Of a DNA stretch of 64,000 nucleotides, positions 1 to 6,928 are shown piece by piece. Position numbers and translations under genes: made by a program. The notes beneath the pieces were generated by a model, which worked only from the letters and a program-made list of their open reading frames with translations, searched no databases and was not told where the DNA came from. Position 1 is the first letter of the stretch. Every line of letters starts with the position of its first letter. Source of the DNA: a virus; IMG/VR virus record IMGVR_UViG_3300032304_000650, positions 1 through 64,000 of that record, one strand, 5' to 3'.

Positions 1-1
1 A

Positions 2-331
2 GTAAATGGAATTAAAGTAGCTGAAGTATATGTAACAAACGTATACTCAAAAGGATTAGAACACAATTTTGACATCCTTCACAGCCACACAGATGGAACT
101 ATTTTAAGCTATTCAGACAACGAATATTGGAATGAAAAGATACAAGGAGAGTATGCTGGAAGCGTAAATGACCAAGGCGACGCTGTCACCATAGAGATAG
201 ACGACATATCATTCTCGCTAGACTATGACCAAATGGAGCGCCTAACAGCTTTAATATTAGCATGTAGCGACTCTATTATAGAGATAAGAGAAAGCAAGGT
301 AGTAGCTTCTTTAAATACTAATAAAAAATAA
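2..331 (+). CDS. 3' part of an unrecognised early protein (truncated by window edge)
   Basis: An open frame enters from the left edge and ends at a TAA at 329-331, giving 109 visible residues with no start in view. The visible part is acidic and beta-rich (segments such as KVAEVYVTNVYSKG and AVTIEIDDISFSLD) and ends in a polar, lysine-containing tail. It lies on the plus strand like the small genes at the right end of the window, so it is probably the last member of that early cluster if the genome is circular. I do not recognise a family. A promoter starts two bases after its stop. Confidence 0.75.
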   Translation, partial: VNGIKVAEVYVTNVYSKGLEHNFDILHSHTDGTILSYSDNEYWNEKIQGEYAGSVNDQGDAVTIEIDDISFSLDYDQMERLTALILACSDSIIEIRESKVVASLNTNKK

Positions 332-332
332 A

Positions 333-364
333 TTTGGTAATTCAAAACAGCCTACGTAATTTTG
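333..364 (+). promoter_or_regulatory. Bacteroidota-type promoter for a small RNA
   Basis: TTTG at 333-336 is followed after 20 bp by TAATTTTG at 357-364. This matches the Bacteroidota primary sigma pattern (TTTG, about 19-20 bp, TAnnTTTG). Transcription should begin near 371. The only thing downstream before a strong terminator is a roughly 100-nt non-coding stretch. Confidence 0.75.
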
Positions 365-370
365 CTGTGC

Positions 371-470
371 AAATCCGATAAGGTAGGTCAAGTACGTTAT
401 CGGGTATGTTTCAAGAACTAACCCTTCTTCAGATATGCCCATCAACTTGACCTTGGTGGGCTTTTTGTTT
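371..470 (+). ncRNA. Two-hairpin small RNA with complementary loops (kissing-loop candidate)
   Basis: The stretch between the promoter at 333-364 and the terminator at 437-470 has no open frame of note. Hairpin 1 pairs 373-381 with 397-405 (core CCGATAA with TTATCGG, plus one G-U and one A-U) around a 15-nt loop. Hairpin 2 is the terminator, pairing 437-445 with 453-461 around the 7-nt loop CTTGACC. The whole terminator loop is the reverse complement of GGTCAAG at 386-392 inside loop 1, so the loops could kiss or the RNA could dimerise. No known RNA family is recognised. Confidence 0.6.
437..470 (+). terminator. Rho-independent terminator of the small RNA
   Basis: A nine-base-pair stem (437-445 with 453-461, one G-U) with a seven-base loop is followed by TTTTTGTTT. 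The stem is GC-rich at its base (GCCC with GGGC). Confidence 0.85.
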
Positions 471-509
471 CCACCCCCTATCGGTTAGGTTTTAACACGT
501 TTTACCCTA

Positions 510-529
510 CGTATATACAACGATATACG
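510..529 (+). promoter_or_regulatory. Inverted repeat, operator candidate
   Basis: CGTATAT at 510-516 is mirrored by ATATACG at 523-529 with a six-base spacer. It lies ten bases upstream of a TTTG box at 539-542 that begins a possible promoter, a usual place for a repressor or activator site. The binding protein is unknown. Confidence 0.4.
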
Positions 530-538
530 AAATGAAAG

Positions 539-571
539 TTTGCTGTTCTATGTGCTTAACGTCTAGGTTTT
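539..571 (+). promoter_or_regulatory. Possible promoter upstream of a gene-poor stretch
   Basis: TTTG at 539-542 and TAGGTTTT at 564-571 are 21 bp apart. The second box lacks the final G of TAnnTTTG, so this is weaker than the promoters at 333 and 945. It would transcribe the 572-821 region and the small membrane protein gene at 822. Confidence 0.4.
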
Positions 572-821
572 CGGGAGCATACGATTGCCGACCTTTTTCT
601 AGATGGAGATGATATGTATTGGTAAAAGTGGTAGCAATGTCTTACGGGTTGACAACTGCCGACAAGGAAATTTAAGTATTAAAACCAATATACCCCTAGG
701 ATATGGGGCGCACAGTAGGGCTTTGAAGCTACAAGTTGGTCGTAAAGTAGCGGAATATTCACAGGGTACTTTTCCTTGGATATAGAACCCGATATAGGGG
801 TACATCATTAAATCAAATAAC
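572..821 (+). other. Gene-poor stretch, possibly a structured RNA or long leader
   Basis: This 250-bp stretch is less AT-rich than its surroundings. A 60-codon frame at 603-785 exists but its protein looks unlike the neighbours and it lacks an A/T-rich leader, so I do not call it. Several segments can pair: TACCCCTA at 691-698 with TAGGGGTA at 795-802 (8 bp), and CGACC at 589-593 with GGTCG at 738-742. CCCC at 693-696 can instead pair locally with GGGG at 705-708, a mutually exclusive choice typical of switching leaders. TGCCGAC is repeated at 586 and 657. No known riboswitch or ribozyme core is recognised. Confidence 0.35.
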
Positions 822-944
822 ATGAAACAATACGCAATAAACACACTAGCATTCCTAAAATTCTTCCTTATCAGCGTGCCACTAGCAACTATGCTATACA
901 TAGGACTATCGTTAATATCTTTCTTAAAAAATATACGTAAATAA
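822..944 (+). CDS. Small single-pass membrane protein, unrecognised
   Basis: A 40-codon frame starts at an ATG preceded by AAATCAAATAAC, the A-rich kind of leader seen before other early genes here, and ends one base before the TTTG of the next promoter. The product has a short polar start (MKQYAINT), one hydrophobic segment over about residues 9-35, and a basic end (KNIRK), which suggests an inner-membrane protein with a cytoplasmic positive tail. Function is unknown. Confidence 0.55.
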   Translation: MKQYAINTLAFLKFFLISVPLATMLYIGLSLISFLKNIRK

Positions 945-976
945 TTTGGATGTTATAAAGCATCTTTGTAGATTTG
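945..976 (+). promoter_or_regulatory. Early promoter of the recombination operon
   Basis: TTTG at 945-948 and TAGATTTG at 969-976 are separated by 20 bp, a full match to the Bacteroidota promoter pattern. The ERF gene starts at 1000, giving a leader of about 17 nt. Confidence 0.8.
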
Positions 977-999
977 CAAACAATAAAAATAAATAACAC

Positions 1000-1623
1000 A
1001 TGAGTATCGTAAAAATCCAAGAGGAGCTAAAGGCTCCCAAGAACCAACGCAATAGCTTTGGTAACTATAACTACCGCAGTGCGGAAGACATTATAGAGGC
1101 TGTTAAGCCAATCGCACACAAGTATGGTTTCTACCTTAATATTACAGATGAGGTAATAGAAGTAGGTGGTCGTATCTATGTAAAGGCTACAGCTACACTT
1201 ATATCTGATGACAAGAAGACTCTTGTAGGCTCTACGGGATGGGCTAGAGAAGAAGAAACAAAGAAGGGTATGGATGGCGCACAGATTACAGGTGCTGCTT
1301 CATCTTATGCACGTAAGTACGCATTGAATGGCCTATTAGCTATTGATGATACAAAGGATGCAGATGCAACTAATACGCATGATAAAGAGACTCCTGCTGT
1401 AACAGTAAATAGAGTATCAGCTCAGCATGTAACACCACAGCCTCAACAAGTAGCTGCAGTTCCAAAGACTGAAGATAATAAGCCATGGTTGAATAAGAAT
1501 AATCCTAAGTGGTCTCTTATCGTACAAGGATTCAAGGCAGGCAGTATCAACATAGGTGGCCTACGTAATGAGTTCAAGGTATCTAAGGCATTAGAAGCTG
1601 AATTATTATCATTAAGTAATTAA
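1000..1623 (+). CDS. erf: ERF-family single-strand annealing protein
   Basis: This 207-residue protein carries the ERF superfamily signature: an N-terminal helical part with NSFGNYNYRSAEDI (about residues 19-32), a beta region, and the motif GAASSYARKYALNGLLAIDD near residues 99-118. ERF proteins coat single-stranded DNA and anneal complementary strands during phage recombination and repair. A Q/P-rich linker follows, then a small C-terminal domain from about residue 165 beginning WLNKNNPKW. A RecE-like exonuclease lies downstream, so the pair would form a two-component recombinase. It is the first gene after the promoter at 945. Confidence 0.9.
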   Translation: MSIVKIQEELKAPKNQRNSFGNYNYRSAEDIIEAVKPIAHKYGFYLNITDEVIEVGGRIYVKATATLISDDKKTLVGSTGWAREEETKKGMDGAQITGAASSYARKYALNGLLAIDDTKDADATNTHDKETPAVTVNRVSAQHVTPQPQQVAAVPKTEDNKPWLNKNNPKWSLIVQGFKAGSINIGGLRNEFKVSKALEAELLSLSN

Positions 1624-1625
1624 TC

Positions 1626-1781
1626 ATGACGAGAGAAGAAGCAGAAAAAGAGCTGGATATTATTATTCAGTCTCTTACTAAGGCGATAGAGAAGGGCGAT
1701 AATCTACATCTAGGTATAGTATTAGGTCAGTCTTTAGGTGAGCTAAAGATAATCAAACAGAGTCTCGTATTTAAAAAATAA
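1626..1781 (+). CDS. Small helical protein, unrecognised
   Basis: A 51-codon frame begins two bases after the ERF stop and ends three bases before the next start, so it sits tightly inside the operon. The product begins MTREEAEKELDIII and is predicted to be almost wholly helical with a basic end. It has no cysteines and no obvious motif. The spacing and the regular codon use argue that it is a real gene, but I cannot assign a function. Confidence 0.65.
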   Translation: MTREEAEKELDIIIQSLTKAIEKGDNLHLGIVLGQSLGELKIIKQSLVFKK

Positions 1782-1784
1782 CCA

Positions 1785-2147
1785 ATGAAATATTCTGGAA
1801 GCTTTGACTACGACCTTGAGTTCGGTGAATCTGCGGAGGATTGGGTTTCATCCATATTCACAAGCGGAAGTAAGATTGAAGTTAAGTACGATAGGATAGC
1901 TCATGATACGGGTAGGATTTTTATAGAATACGAATCAAGAGGTAAGCCTAGTGGCATAGCTACAACGTCTGCTGACTACTGGATATATAAATTAGAATAC
2001 ACTGGTAGCGCTCTCATACTTGAAATAAAATTCCTTAAAGAAAAACTTAGGGAATACTACAAGGAAAGGAGATACCTTAAAATGGGTGGAGATGAGAATA
2101 CCTCAAAAGGATTTTTAGTACCAATAACAGAAATAATGAAACCATGA
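1785..2147 (+). CDS. Putative PD-(D/E)XK-like phage nuclease-fold protein
   Basis: This 120-residue protein has a central segment VKYDRIAHDTGRIFIEYES followed by RGKPSGIATTSADYWIYKL. An acidic residue, then E-x-E on a strand, then the KPSGI...ADYW block resembles small phage proteins I recall as restriction-endonuclease-like. The key lysine placement is not certain, so catalytic activity is inference. The gene overlaps the exonuclease by four bases (ATGA), and the context is recombination or repair. It could equally be an accessory subunit of the exonuclease. Confidence 0.5.
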   Translation: MKYSGSFDYDLEFGESAEDWVSSIFTSGSKIEVKYDRIAHDTGRIFIEYESRGKPSGIATTSADYWIYKLEYTGSALILEIKFLKEKLREYYKERRYLKMGGDENTSKGFLVPITEIMKP

Positions 2148-2899
2148 TAACAATTGAACAACTACAAGAGCGACCTCTTAGCTACAGCTCTCTAAAAGAA
2201 TTTGCTAAATCCCCTAGACATTACCTAGACTATCTAAACAGAAAAAAAGAAACAACTGCTGCCATGTTATTTGGTAGTATGGTTCACTGTTTATTGTTAG
2301 AACCTTCAAAGTTCAACAATCAATTTGCTGTTATGGGTACAATAGATAAGAGAACAACTGCAGGCAAAGAAGCATACGCTAAGTTTGTAGAAGAGTCTGT
2401 TGGTAAAGATGTAGTAATGGAGAATGACTATAACGAAGCGATGGCATTAGCTGATAATGTATTATCTAATCCTAAATTAGCTTCATGGATACATAACTGT
2501 CATCAATACGAGCAAGAGTTTCGCCACGAAGTTAGAGGACTACCTATACGTGGATTCTTTGATGGTGTAGCTGAAGACTATATCCTAGAAGTAAAGACGA
2601 CTATGGATGCATCCCCTGAAAATTTAATGCGTGATTTTTATAACAGACAATATCACATGCAGGCTGGAATATATAATATAGTTTCAGACAAGCCTATAAA
2701 GTATTTAATTATAGAAACTAAAAGTCCATACGATGCATATATAGCCGACGCTACAGATAACTATTTGAAGAAAGGGCATGAGCTGTTTTCAGATACTATA
2801 GTTAGGTTTCAAAAGTGCATGGAGAACAATGAGTGGTACAAAGGATATGAGTTCAATAATCCACATATTAAGATAGACTTACCATCATGGGTTAAATAA
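2144..2899 (+). CDS. RecE-like PD-(D/E)XK exonuclease
   Basis: This 251-residue protein has the layout of RecE or lambda-exonuclease-like enzymes. It has H48 in GSMVHCLLLEP, D140 in IRGFFDG, E149-x-K151 in ILEVKTT, and the downstream QYHMQAGIY (169-177), equivalent to the Q-x-x-x-Y motif. These residues coordinate the metal and the 5' DNA end. The enzyme would resect double-stranded DNA to give tails for the ERF protein encoded upstream. Length and motif order are normal for the family, and the start overlaps the previous gene by four bases. Confidence 0.85.
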   Translation: MITIEQLQERPLSYSSLKEFAKSPRHYLDYLNRKKETTAAMLFGSMVHCLLLEPSKFNNQFAVMGTIDKRTTAGKEAYAKFVEESVGKDVVMENDYNEAMALADNVLSNPKLASWIHNCHQYEQEFRHEVRGLPIRGFFDGVAEDYILEVKTTMDASPENLMRDFYNRQYHMQAGIYNIVSDKPIKYLIIETKSPYDAYIADATDNYLKKGHELFSDTIVRFQKCMENNEWYKGYEFNNPHIKIDLPSWVK

Positions 2900-2900
2900 T

Positions 2901-2931
2901 TTTGGTAGTTTCGCAAAAGATTGTATATTCG
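2901..2931 (+). promoter_or_regulatory. Internal early promoter
   Basis: TTTG at 2901-2904, immediately after the exonuclease stop, and TATATTCG at 2924-2931 are 19 bp apart. The second box deviates from TAnnTTTG at one position. It would start a transcript near 2938 for the next genes. Confidence 0.65.
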
Positions 2932-2959
2932 CAATATCATTTATTGTGTTAATAGCAAA

Positions 2960-2992
2960 GGAGGGATAATTTCGGGAGATTTTCGTCCCTCC
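2960..2992 (+). promoter_or_regulatory. Stable hairpin in the 5' leader of the gene at 3006
   Basis: GGAGGGA at 2960-2966 pairs perfectly with TCCCTCC at 2986-2992, closing a 19-base loop. It ends 13 bases before the ATG at 3006. There is no T-run after it, so it is not a normal terminator. It may shield the start region or stabilise the 5' end. Confidence 0.5.
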
Positions 2993-3005
2993 AAATTTAT
3001 AAAAT

Positions 3006-3368
3006 ATGGGAAGATTTGATACGCTCAAAATAAATACTAGGTTTCTGCCTATCAATGATGCGCAGGAGTTAGAAGACTTGTCTGACCTAGAATTCCAAAC
3101 AAAGGATTTAGAAAGAGAATTTTTAGAATATGAAGTTGGAGAAGATGGCTATTTATATTATGAAGACTACGAATATGAAATGACCCCAACAGATAATCCA
3201 GAAAAACTTTTCAGCATTGAATTAAAAAAAATTAACCAAAAAATAAAAAAGAGCTACCATACGGGTGATGTAGAATTTTACGGGAAACCTTGGGAACACA
3301 TGTACACATTTAAAGCACAATTCCAAGATGGTAAATTAGTAAGAGTAGACCTTATAACCAAAGAATAG
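3006..3368 (+). CDS. Acidic protein of unknown function
   Basis: This 120-residue protein begins MGRFDTLKI and is strongly acidic through its middle (EDLSDLEFQTKDLEREFLEY and neighbouring tyrosine-rich stretches), with a more basic and beta-rich C-terminal third. Proteins with a similar MGRFD start and acidic body are common in phage early regions, but I cannot name a function. It is the first gene after the promoter at 2901 and its leader hairpin. Confidence 0.75.
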   Translation: MGRFDTLKINTRFLPINDAQELEDLSDLEFQTKDLEREFLEYEVGEDGYLYYEDYEYEMTPTDNPEKLFSIELKKINQKIKKSYHTGDVEFYGKPWEHMYTFKAQFQDGKLVRVDLITKE

Positions 3369-3381
3369 CCATTGAAACCAT

Positions 3382-3621
3382 ATGACCACAAAGACAAAAG
3401 GAATAACCAAAGCAAAACTAACCAAACATTACCCAAAGATTGCGAAGATTGTAGACAGTATATGTGAAGACTATAAGTCTGACAATTATTGGTTCTACGT
3501 AAACTACAGCGGTAAGTATAAAGATAAACAAGGCAACCCTAGAACAGTTTCTATGGGAGCTATATTAGAATTAATTACCAGCTATGGCTACGATGTAGAA
3601 ATTATAGCTAAGAAGAAATAG
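3382..3621 (+). CDS. Small basic protein, unrecognised
   Basis: This 79-residue protein is rich in lysine (MTTKTKGITKAKLTKHYPK at the start and IIAKKK at the end) with a central aromatic segment (DNYWFYVNYSGKYKD). The high positive charge fits nucleic-acid binding, but no family motif is visible. It is 13 bases downstream of the acidic protein and 17 bases before a terminator-like hairpin, so it is probably the last gene of that unit. Confidence 0.65.
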   Translation: MTTKTKGITKAKLTKHYPKIAKIVDSICEDYKSDNYWFYVNYSGKYKDKQGNPRTVSMGAILELITSYGYDVEIIAKKK

Positions 3622-3637
3622 TTTAACGCGACATAGG

Positions 3638-3681
3638 TAACCCCCACCCCCGCTATGTTTCTACATTGGCGGGTTATTTTT
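3638..3681 (+). terminator. Probable terminator
   Basis: TAACCC at 3638-3643 pairs with GGGTTA at 3671-3676. An alternative is CCCGC at 3649-3653 with GCGGG at 3669-3673. A T-rich tract follows. The loop is long, so strength is uncertain. Confidence 0.45.
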
Positions 3682-3708
3682 AAATTTTTAACCAATAAAT
3701 AATATAAC

Positions 3709-3993
3709 ATGCAACAAGAAACACCAAAGAGAACGTCGTATGGCGCTTGGAAAAAGCAAACCCCAAGAGGGGAAGTAATTAACTTCACATTAAATGGACA
3801 GAGGTATAACATGTGGTTTAACTCAAAGAAAACTCAAGAGAAGCAACCAGATTATAATATCTATGAAGATAACTACGTAAGCCCTAGCCAAGTAGTGCAA
3901 ACGCAAGATGTACAAGCTCAAGTTGTACAATCACAACCTGTGAAACAGCCTCAGTCTGGATTCGTTCCAGAAAGCAACGGATTAAATTTCTAG
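3709..3993 (+). CDS. Small protein with Q/V-rich linker, unrecognised
   Basis: This 94-residue protein has a folded-looking N-terminal half (GEVINFTLNGQRYNMWFNS) followed by a disordered tail of Q and V repeats (residues about 63-82) and the short end ESNGLNF. A small domain with a flexible tail and a hydrophobic tip resembles single-strand-binding accessory proteins that recruit partners by their C-terminus. That is a guess from shape only. It lies directly upstream of the primase-helicase, which supports a replication role. Confidence 0.65.
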   Translation: MQQETPKRTSYGAWKKQTPRGEVINFTLNGQRYNMWFNSKKTQEKQPDYNIYEDNYVSPSQVVQTQDVQAQVVQSQPVKQPQSGFVPESNGLNF

Positions 3994-4017
3994 TTTTTCT
4001 TTTTTAATTTTAATTTT

Positions 4018-4051
4018 CCCCTGTGAGTGTAATAACTTGCAGGGGTTTTTT
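4018..4051 (+). terminator. Terminator or attenuator directly before the helicase start
   Basis: CCCCTGTGAG at 4018-4027 pairs with CTTGCAGGGG at 4036-4045 (10 bp including two G-U), followed by six T. The helicase ATG is only six bases after the T-run, so readthrough at this hairpin may set helicase level. Confidence 0.7.
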
Positions 4052-4056
4052 GCCCT

Positions 4057-5877
4057 ATGAAATACGCAGTAACGATATTTGACAATATTAGGAATGTAAC
4101 AAATCCTATAGAGAAAGACCTGAGAGAAGTATTAATGGCCATTAGAGATGGTGCATATAAGGAGCAAGTAGAAGCTATACGAAATTGTAAAGAAGACCAC
4201 AAGATACCATCACTAAAACAAAATCTTCCATGTGTTTTATACGCTGGATTATTTAATAAGGGTATAGAAAAGATTAATGAACGAGGCGAGAAGACAATCT
4301 CTTTTAGAGATGATAAATCCCTTACACTTCATAGCGGATTTGTACCTATTGATATGGATGGTATCAGTGATATAGAGGCAAAGAAGGAGGAGTTAAAAAA
4401 GAATCCGTACATATTTGCACTATGGACATCTGCAAGTGGCAAGGGTATTCATGGTATTATTAAAATAGGTGATACCAATAAGCATGCAGAACATTATAAG
4501 GCTATATTAGATATGATTCAAGGGCTTGACCCAACAGCAAGAAACCCTTCAAGGGTGCTGTTTATGTCATACGACCCTAATATCTATATTAATAGCTCAG
4601 CTAGTATATTCTATAATATTTTAAAAGAAGAAGAGACAGCCCCTGCAAACATAAAATTCGGTGATGGATACACAGACTATAAAAAGATTGATGTAGCATC
4701 TAGAATGATTAGGCTAGCGCCAGACGGAGAGAAGCATCACATCTTATTGAAAGCTGCTCATCTTATGGGAGGGTATGTTGCTACAAAGCATATAGAATAT
4801 AATATAGCTAAGGGCATCCTAGAGCATGAAATATCTAAGAAGGATGTAGATAACATGGAGCTTGCTAAGAAGACTATTGAAGATGGACTTCGCCATGGCA
4901 TGACTATGCCTATATCTGAACTAGAAACTTCATTTAGGGAGGCCACTAGAGAGATTGGTGTAATGGAGGAGGACTTATCTTTCCTTGCATCTAATACAAG
5001 AGACGATGATTTCATATATAAATTCAGGGCTGGATTGATACCTATGGGTCTACCATTTGGATATACCGAGCTAGACGAGCATTTAAGGCTCAAGGAGGGC
5101 GAATTTTACGCTTCCCTAGCACATAGTCACATTGGTAAGACAACGGTCAATTTATGGCTTATATTCCTATCTGCGATTCATTACGATTGGAATTGGATGA
5201 TGTATATGGGAGAGAATCAATCTGCGTCTATTAAGATGAAGCTTATGGAATTCTTTATAGGCAAGAAGATTATACAGATGAATGACCACGAGCATAACGT
5301 AGCGCTTAAGTTTGTTGATGAGCATTTCTTTATTCTGTCTACGGATAATATGTATACATACGGTGAGATACTTGAGCATGCTAAAGTGCTTATGCAATAC
5401 AAGTCTCTTAAAGGTGTATTCATTGACCCGTACAATAGTTTAAAGATGGAGCTAACAGCTGCTAAGAATAAGTATATATACGACTATGAGGCATATAGCG
5501 AGATGCTAAACTTCACTAAAAAGTATAACACAACTATATTCTTATCTGTTCACACTACAACAGCTTCTCAAAGAGAAAGAGACAGCGAGGGTAATCAGAA
5601 GATGCCACACGCTGCTGATACAGAGGGAGGCGCTGCATTGTATAATAGAGTAGATTATTTTATAACACTGCATAGAAAGATTAAGTCTCAAGACGAGTGG
5701 ATGTATACGCAAGTATCTATTGATAAGGTACGTAACGGGGAGACTGGAGGCAAGCCCACTAGGACTGGAAACCCTGTAATGATTAAGATGAACAGAGGTC
5801 TTGAGTTCACGGATATCAATGGAGCATTGCCTTTTGATAGAGAAAAGTTATTAATAAAGTATAAATGTAGATTTTAG
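4057..5877 (+). CDS. Primase-helicase fusion: BT4734-type primase domain plus DnaB-like helicase
   Basis: The 606-residue protein has two parts. Residues about 1-195 resemble the BT4734/VirE N-terminal primase-like domain, with an acidic D-x-D (FVPIDMDG, D99 and D101) and SGKGIHGIIK (127-136), the arrangement of archaeo-eukaryotic-type primases. Residues about 320-600 form a RecA fold: P-loop ASLAHSHIGKTT (352-363, K361), Walker B VFIDPYN (454-460) and SVHTTTASQRERDS. The P-loop is unusual because its usual first glycine is alanine. The protein should unwind the fork and lay down primers. No phage DNA polymerase is visible, so host polymerase is probably recruited. Confidence 0.85.
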   Translation: MKYAVTIFDNIRNVTNPIEKDLREVLMAIRDGAYKEQVEAIRNCKEDHKIPSLKQNLPCVLYAGLFNKGIEKINERGEKTISFRDDKSLTLHSGFVPIDMDGISDIEAKKEELKKNPYIFALWTSASGKGIHGIIKIGDTNKHAEHYKAILDMIQGLDPTARNPSRVLFMSYDPNIYINSSASIFYNILKEEETAPANIKFGDGYTDYKKIDVASRMIRLAPDGEKHHILLKAAHLMGGYVATKHIEYNIAKGILEHEISKKDVDNMELAKKTIEDGLRHGMTMPISELETSFREATREIGVMEEDLSFLASNTRDDDFIYKFRAGLIPMGLPFGYTELDEHLRLKEGEFYASLAHSHIGKTTVNLWLIFLSAIHYDWNWMMYMGENQSASIKMKLMEFFIGKKIIQMNDHEHNVALKFVDEHFFILSTDNMYTYGEILEHAKVLMQYKSLKGVFIDPYNSLKMELTAAKNKYIYDYEAYSEMLNFTKKYNTTIFLSVHTTTASQRERDSEGNQKMPHAADTEGGAALYNRVDYFITLHRKIKSQDEWMYTQVSIDKVRNGETGGKPTRTGNPVMIKMNRGLEFTDINGALPFDREKLLIKYKCRF

Positions 5878-6138
5878 ATGGCGAGCAATTATGTATTTAT
5901 AGATGACCAAAGAATACCTATACTTGCGTATGACGTTAGTATAGCTGATTTAGAATTAAGAAAGAGTAAGGTTATAGAGTTTAAAACATTGAAGATTGCC
6001 GAGCAGAAGCTTGGTGTCGGTCAGAATGTTTTGAAGTTAGCTATCAAGAAAAAGGGCAGGGTTTTTTCTACCTTATATCAAAAAGAGTTTGCAATTAGAT
6101 TTAAACCAAGTAAAAAAAATAAAAATGAAACCAATTAA
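5878..6138 (+). CDS. Small protein with NUMOD-like DNA-binding segment
   Basis: The 86-residue frame begins at the base after the helicase stop. Its second half (FKTLKIAEQKLGVGQNVLK followed by AIKKKGRVFS) resembles the short helical DNA-binding modules found in phage-associated homing enzymes (NUMOD1-like), and the end is very basic (FKPSKKNKN). I infer a DNA-binding accessory of the replication operon. The family match is by eye and uncertain. It overlaps the next gene by 14 bases. Confidence 0.6.
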   Translation: MASNYVFIDDQRIPILAYDVSIADLELRKSKVIEFKTLKIAEQKLGVGQNVLKLAIKKKGRVFSTLYQKEFAIRFKPSKKNKNETN

Positions 6139-6535
6139 CGTAACATTTAATGTAGGCTCTAATGAAGAGCGTCAGTTTGAAGAGTGTAAAGTCATGTATG
6201 ACAAGTTCCAGAAGTTTGTATCAAAACAGATTGACTGTTCTAACCCACAAGAAATTATAGCTCACCTAACAGAGATATCATCCATACTTGGGATGGGGGC
6301 TGTTTGTAAGGCTACCCTTGAATACCTAACAGATAAGCTAGCTGTAAAGGCTATGATGAATATAAAGGACGAGGAGGGTAGTGCAAACGAGCGCAAGGTG
6401 ATGCTGTCTTTTGCTATTGGAGATTGTTCTTTTTACAATAATGTAATGGAGCTGTTAATCAAAGAGGCTCATTATAAAATAGAAATATTAAGAACTTCTT
6501 TGTCATATTGCAAAAGTGAGTTAGCTTTGTCTTAA
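6125..6535 (+). CDS. Helical protein of unknown function
   Basis: I place the start at the ATG at 6125, preceded by a run of A (AAAAATAAAA), giving 136 residues. A longer in-frame version would begin at 6089 inside the previous gene. The product is mostly helical, with four cysteines but no paired metal-binding pattern (segments such as NPQEIIAHLTEISSILGMG and FYNNVMELLIKEAHYKIEIL). No family is recognised. It overlaps the next gene by one base, so all three genes are translated from one message. Confidence 0.7.
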   Translation: MKPINVTFNVGSNEERQFEECKVMYDKFQKFVSKQIDCSNPQEIIAHLTEISSILGMGAVCKATLEYLTDKLAVKAMMNIKDEEGSANERKVMLSFAIGDCSFYNNVMELLIKEAHYKIEILRTSLSYCKSELALS

Positions 6536-6894
6536 TGAAGCAAATAAAAAAGGTTCACAAGCATGGCAAAAAGTTTGATTCTAAACTAGAGTTATACTTC
6601 TATGAGCTTCTTCGTAGTAGCAATATACCATTTGACTTTCAAGTATGCTATGAAATGGTTCCATCGTTTAAGTATAGTGGGAAAACTGTTAGACCAATGA
6701 CGCTTACTGTTGACTTTGATTTTACAGGGTATGGTAAGAATGTTATTGTAGACACAAAAGGGTTCTGGAGAAATGATAATAAACTTAAATGGAAGTTCTT
6801 TCAGTGGGGCATGAGTGACGTACAGCCAAAATTATTTTTTCCAAAATCGCAAAAAGAATGCCTAGAAGTTTTGGAATTGATAAAAAAGTTGTAG
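6535..6894 (+). CDS. Holliday-junction-type endonuclease (T7 endonuclease I/DUF1064-like)
   Basis: This 119-residue protein has the short nuclease layout E19 (FDSKLELYFYELL), D60 (TVDFDF) and D73-x-K75 (VDTKGF), followed by LKWKFFQW. This matches DUF1064 and T7 endonuclease I-like resolvases, which cut branched DNA arising from recombination or replication. The size is normal. It is translationally coupled to the preceding gene (ATG overlaps the stop). Confidence 0.8.
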   Translation: MKQIKKVHKHGKKFDSKLELYFYELLRSSNIPFDFQVCYEMVPSFKYSGKTVRPMTLTVDFDFTGYGKNVIVDTKGFWRNDNKLKWKFFQWGMSDVQPKLFFPKSQKECLEVLELIKKL

Positions 6895-6928
6895 TTTAGC
6901 AAAACCAATTACTAACCCATCTATACAC

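Noticed and set aside
405-440. A CTGAAGA...GAAAC string on the minus strand of the small RNA that imitates a hammerhead core
   Set aside because: Stem II would have only weak pairs and no matching cleavage triplet and stem III strand exist nearby; the promoter points the other way.
603-785. A 60-codon frame in the gene-poor stretch
   Set aside because: Composition and sequence look unlike phage proteins here, no A/T-rich leader is present, and pairing sequences overlap it. The matching minus-strand frame (599-901) is a shadow.
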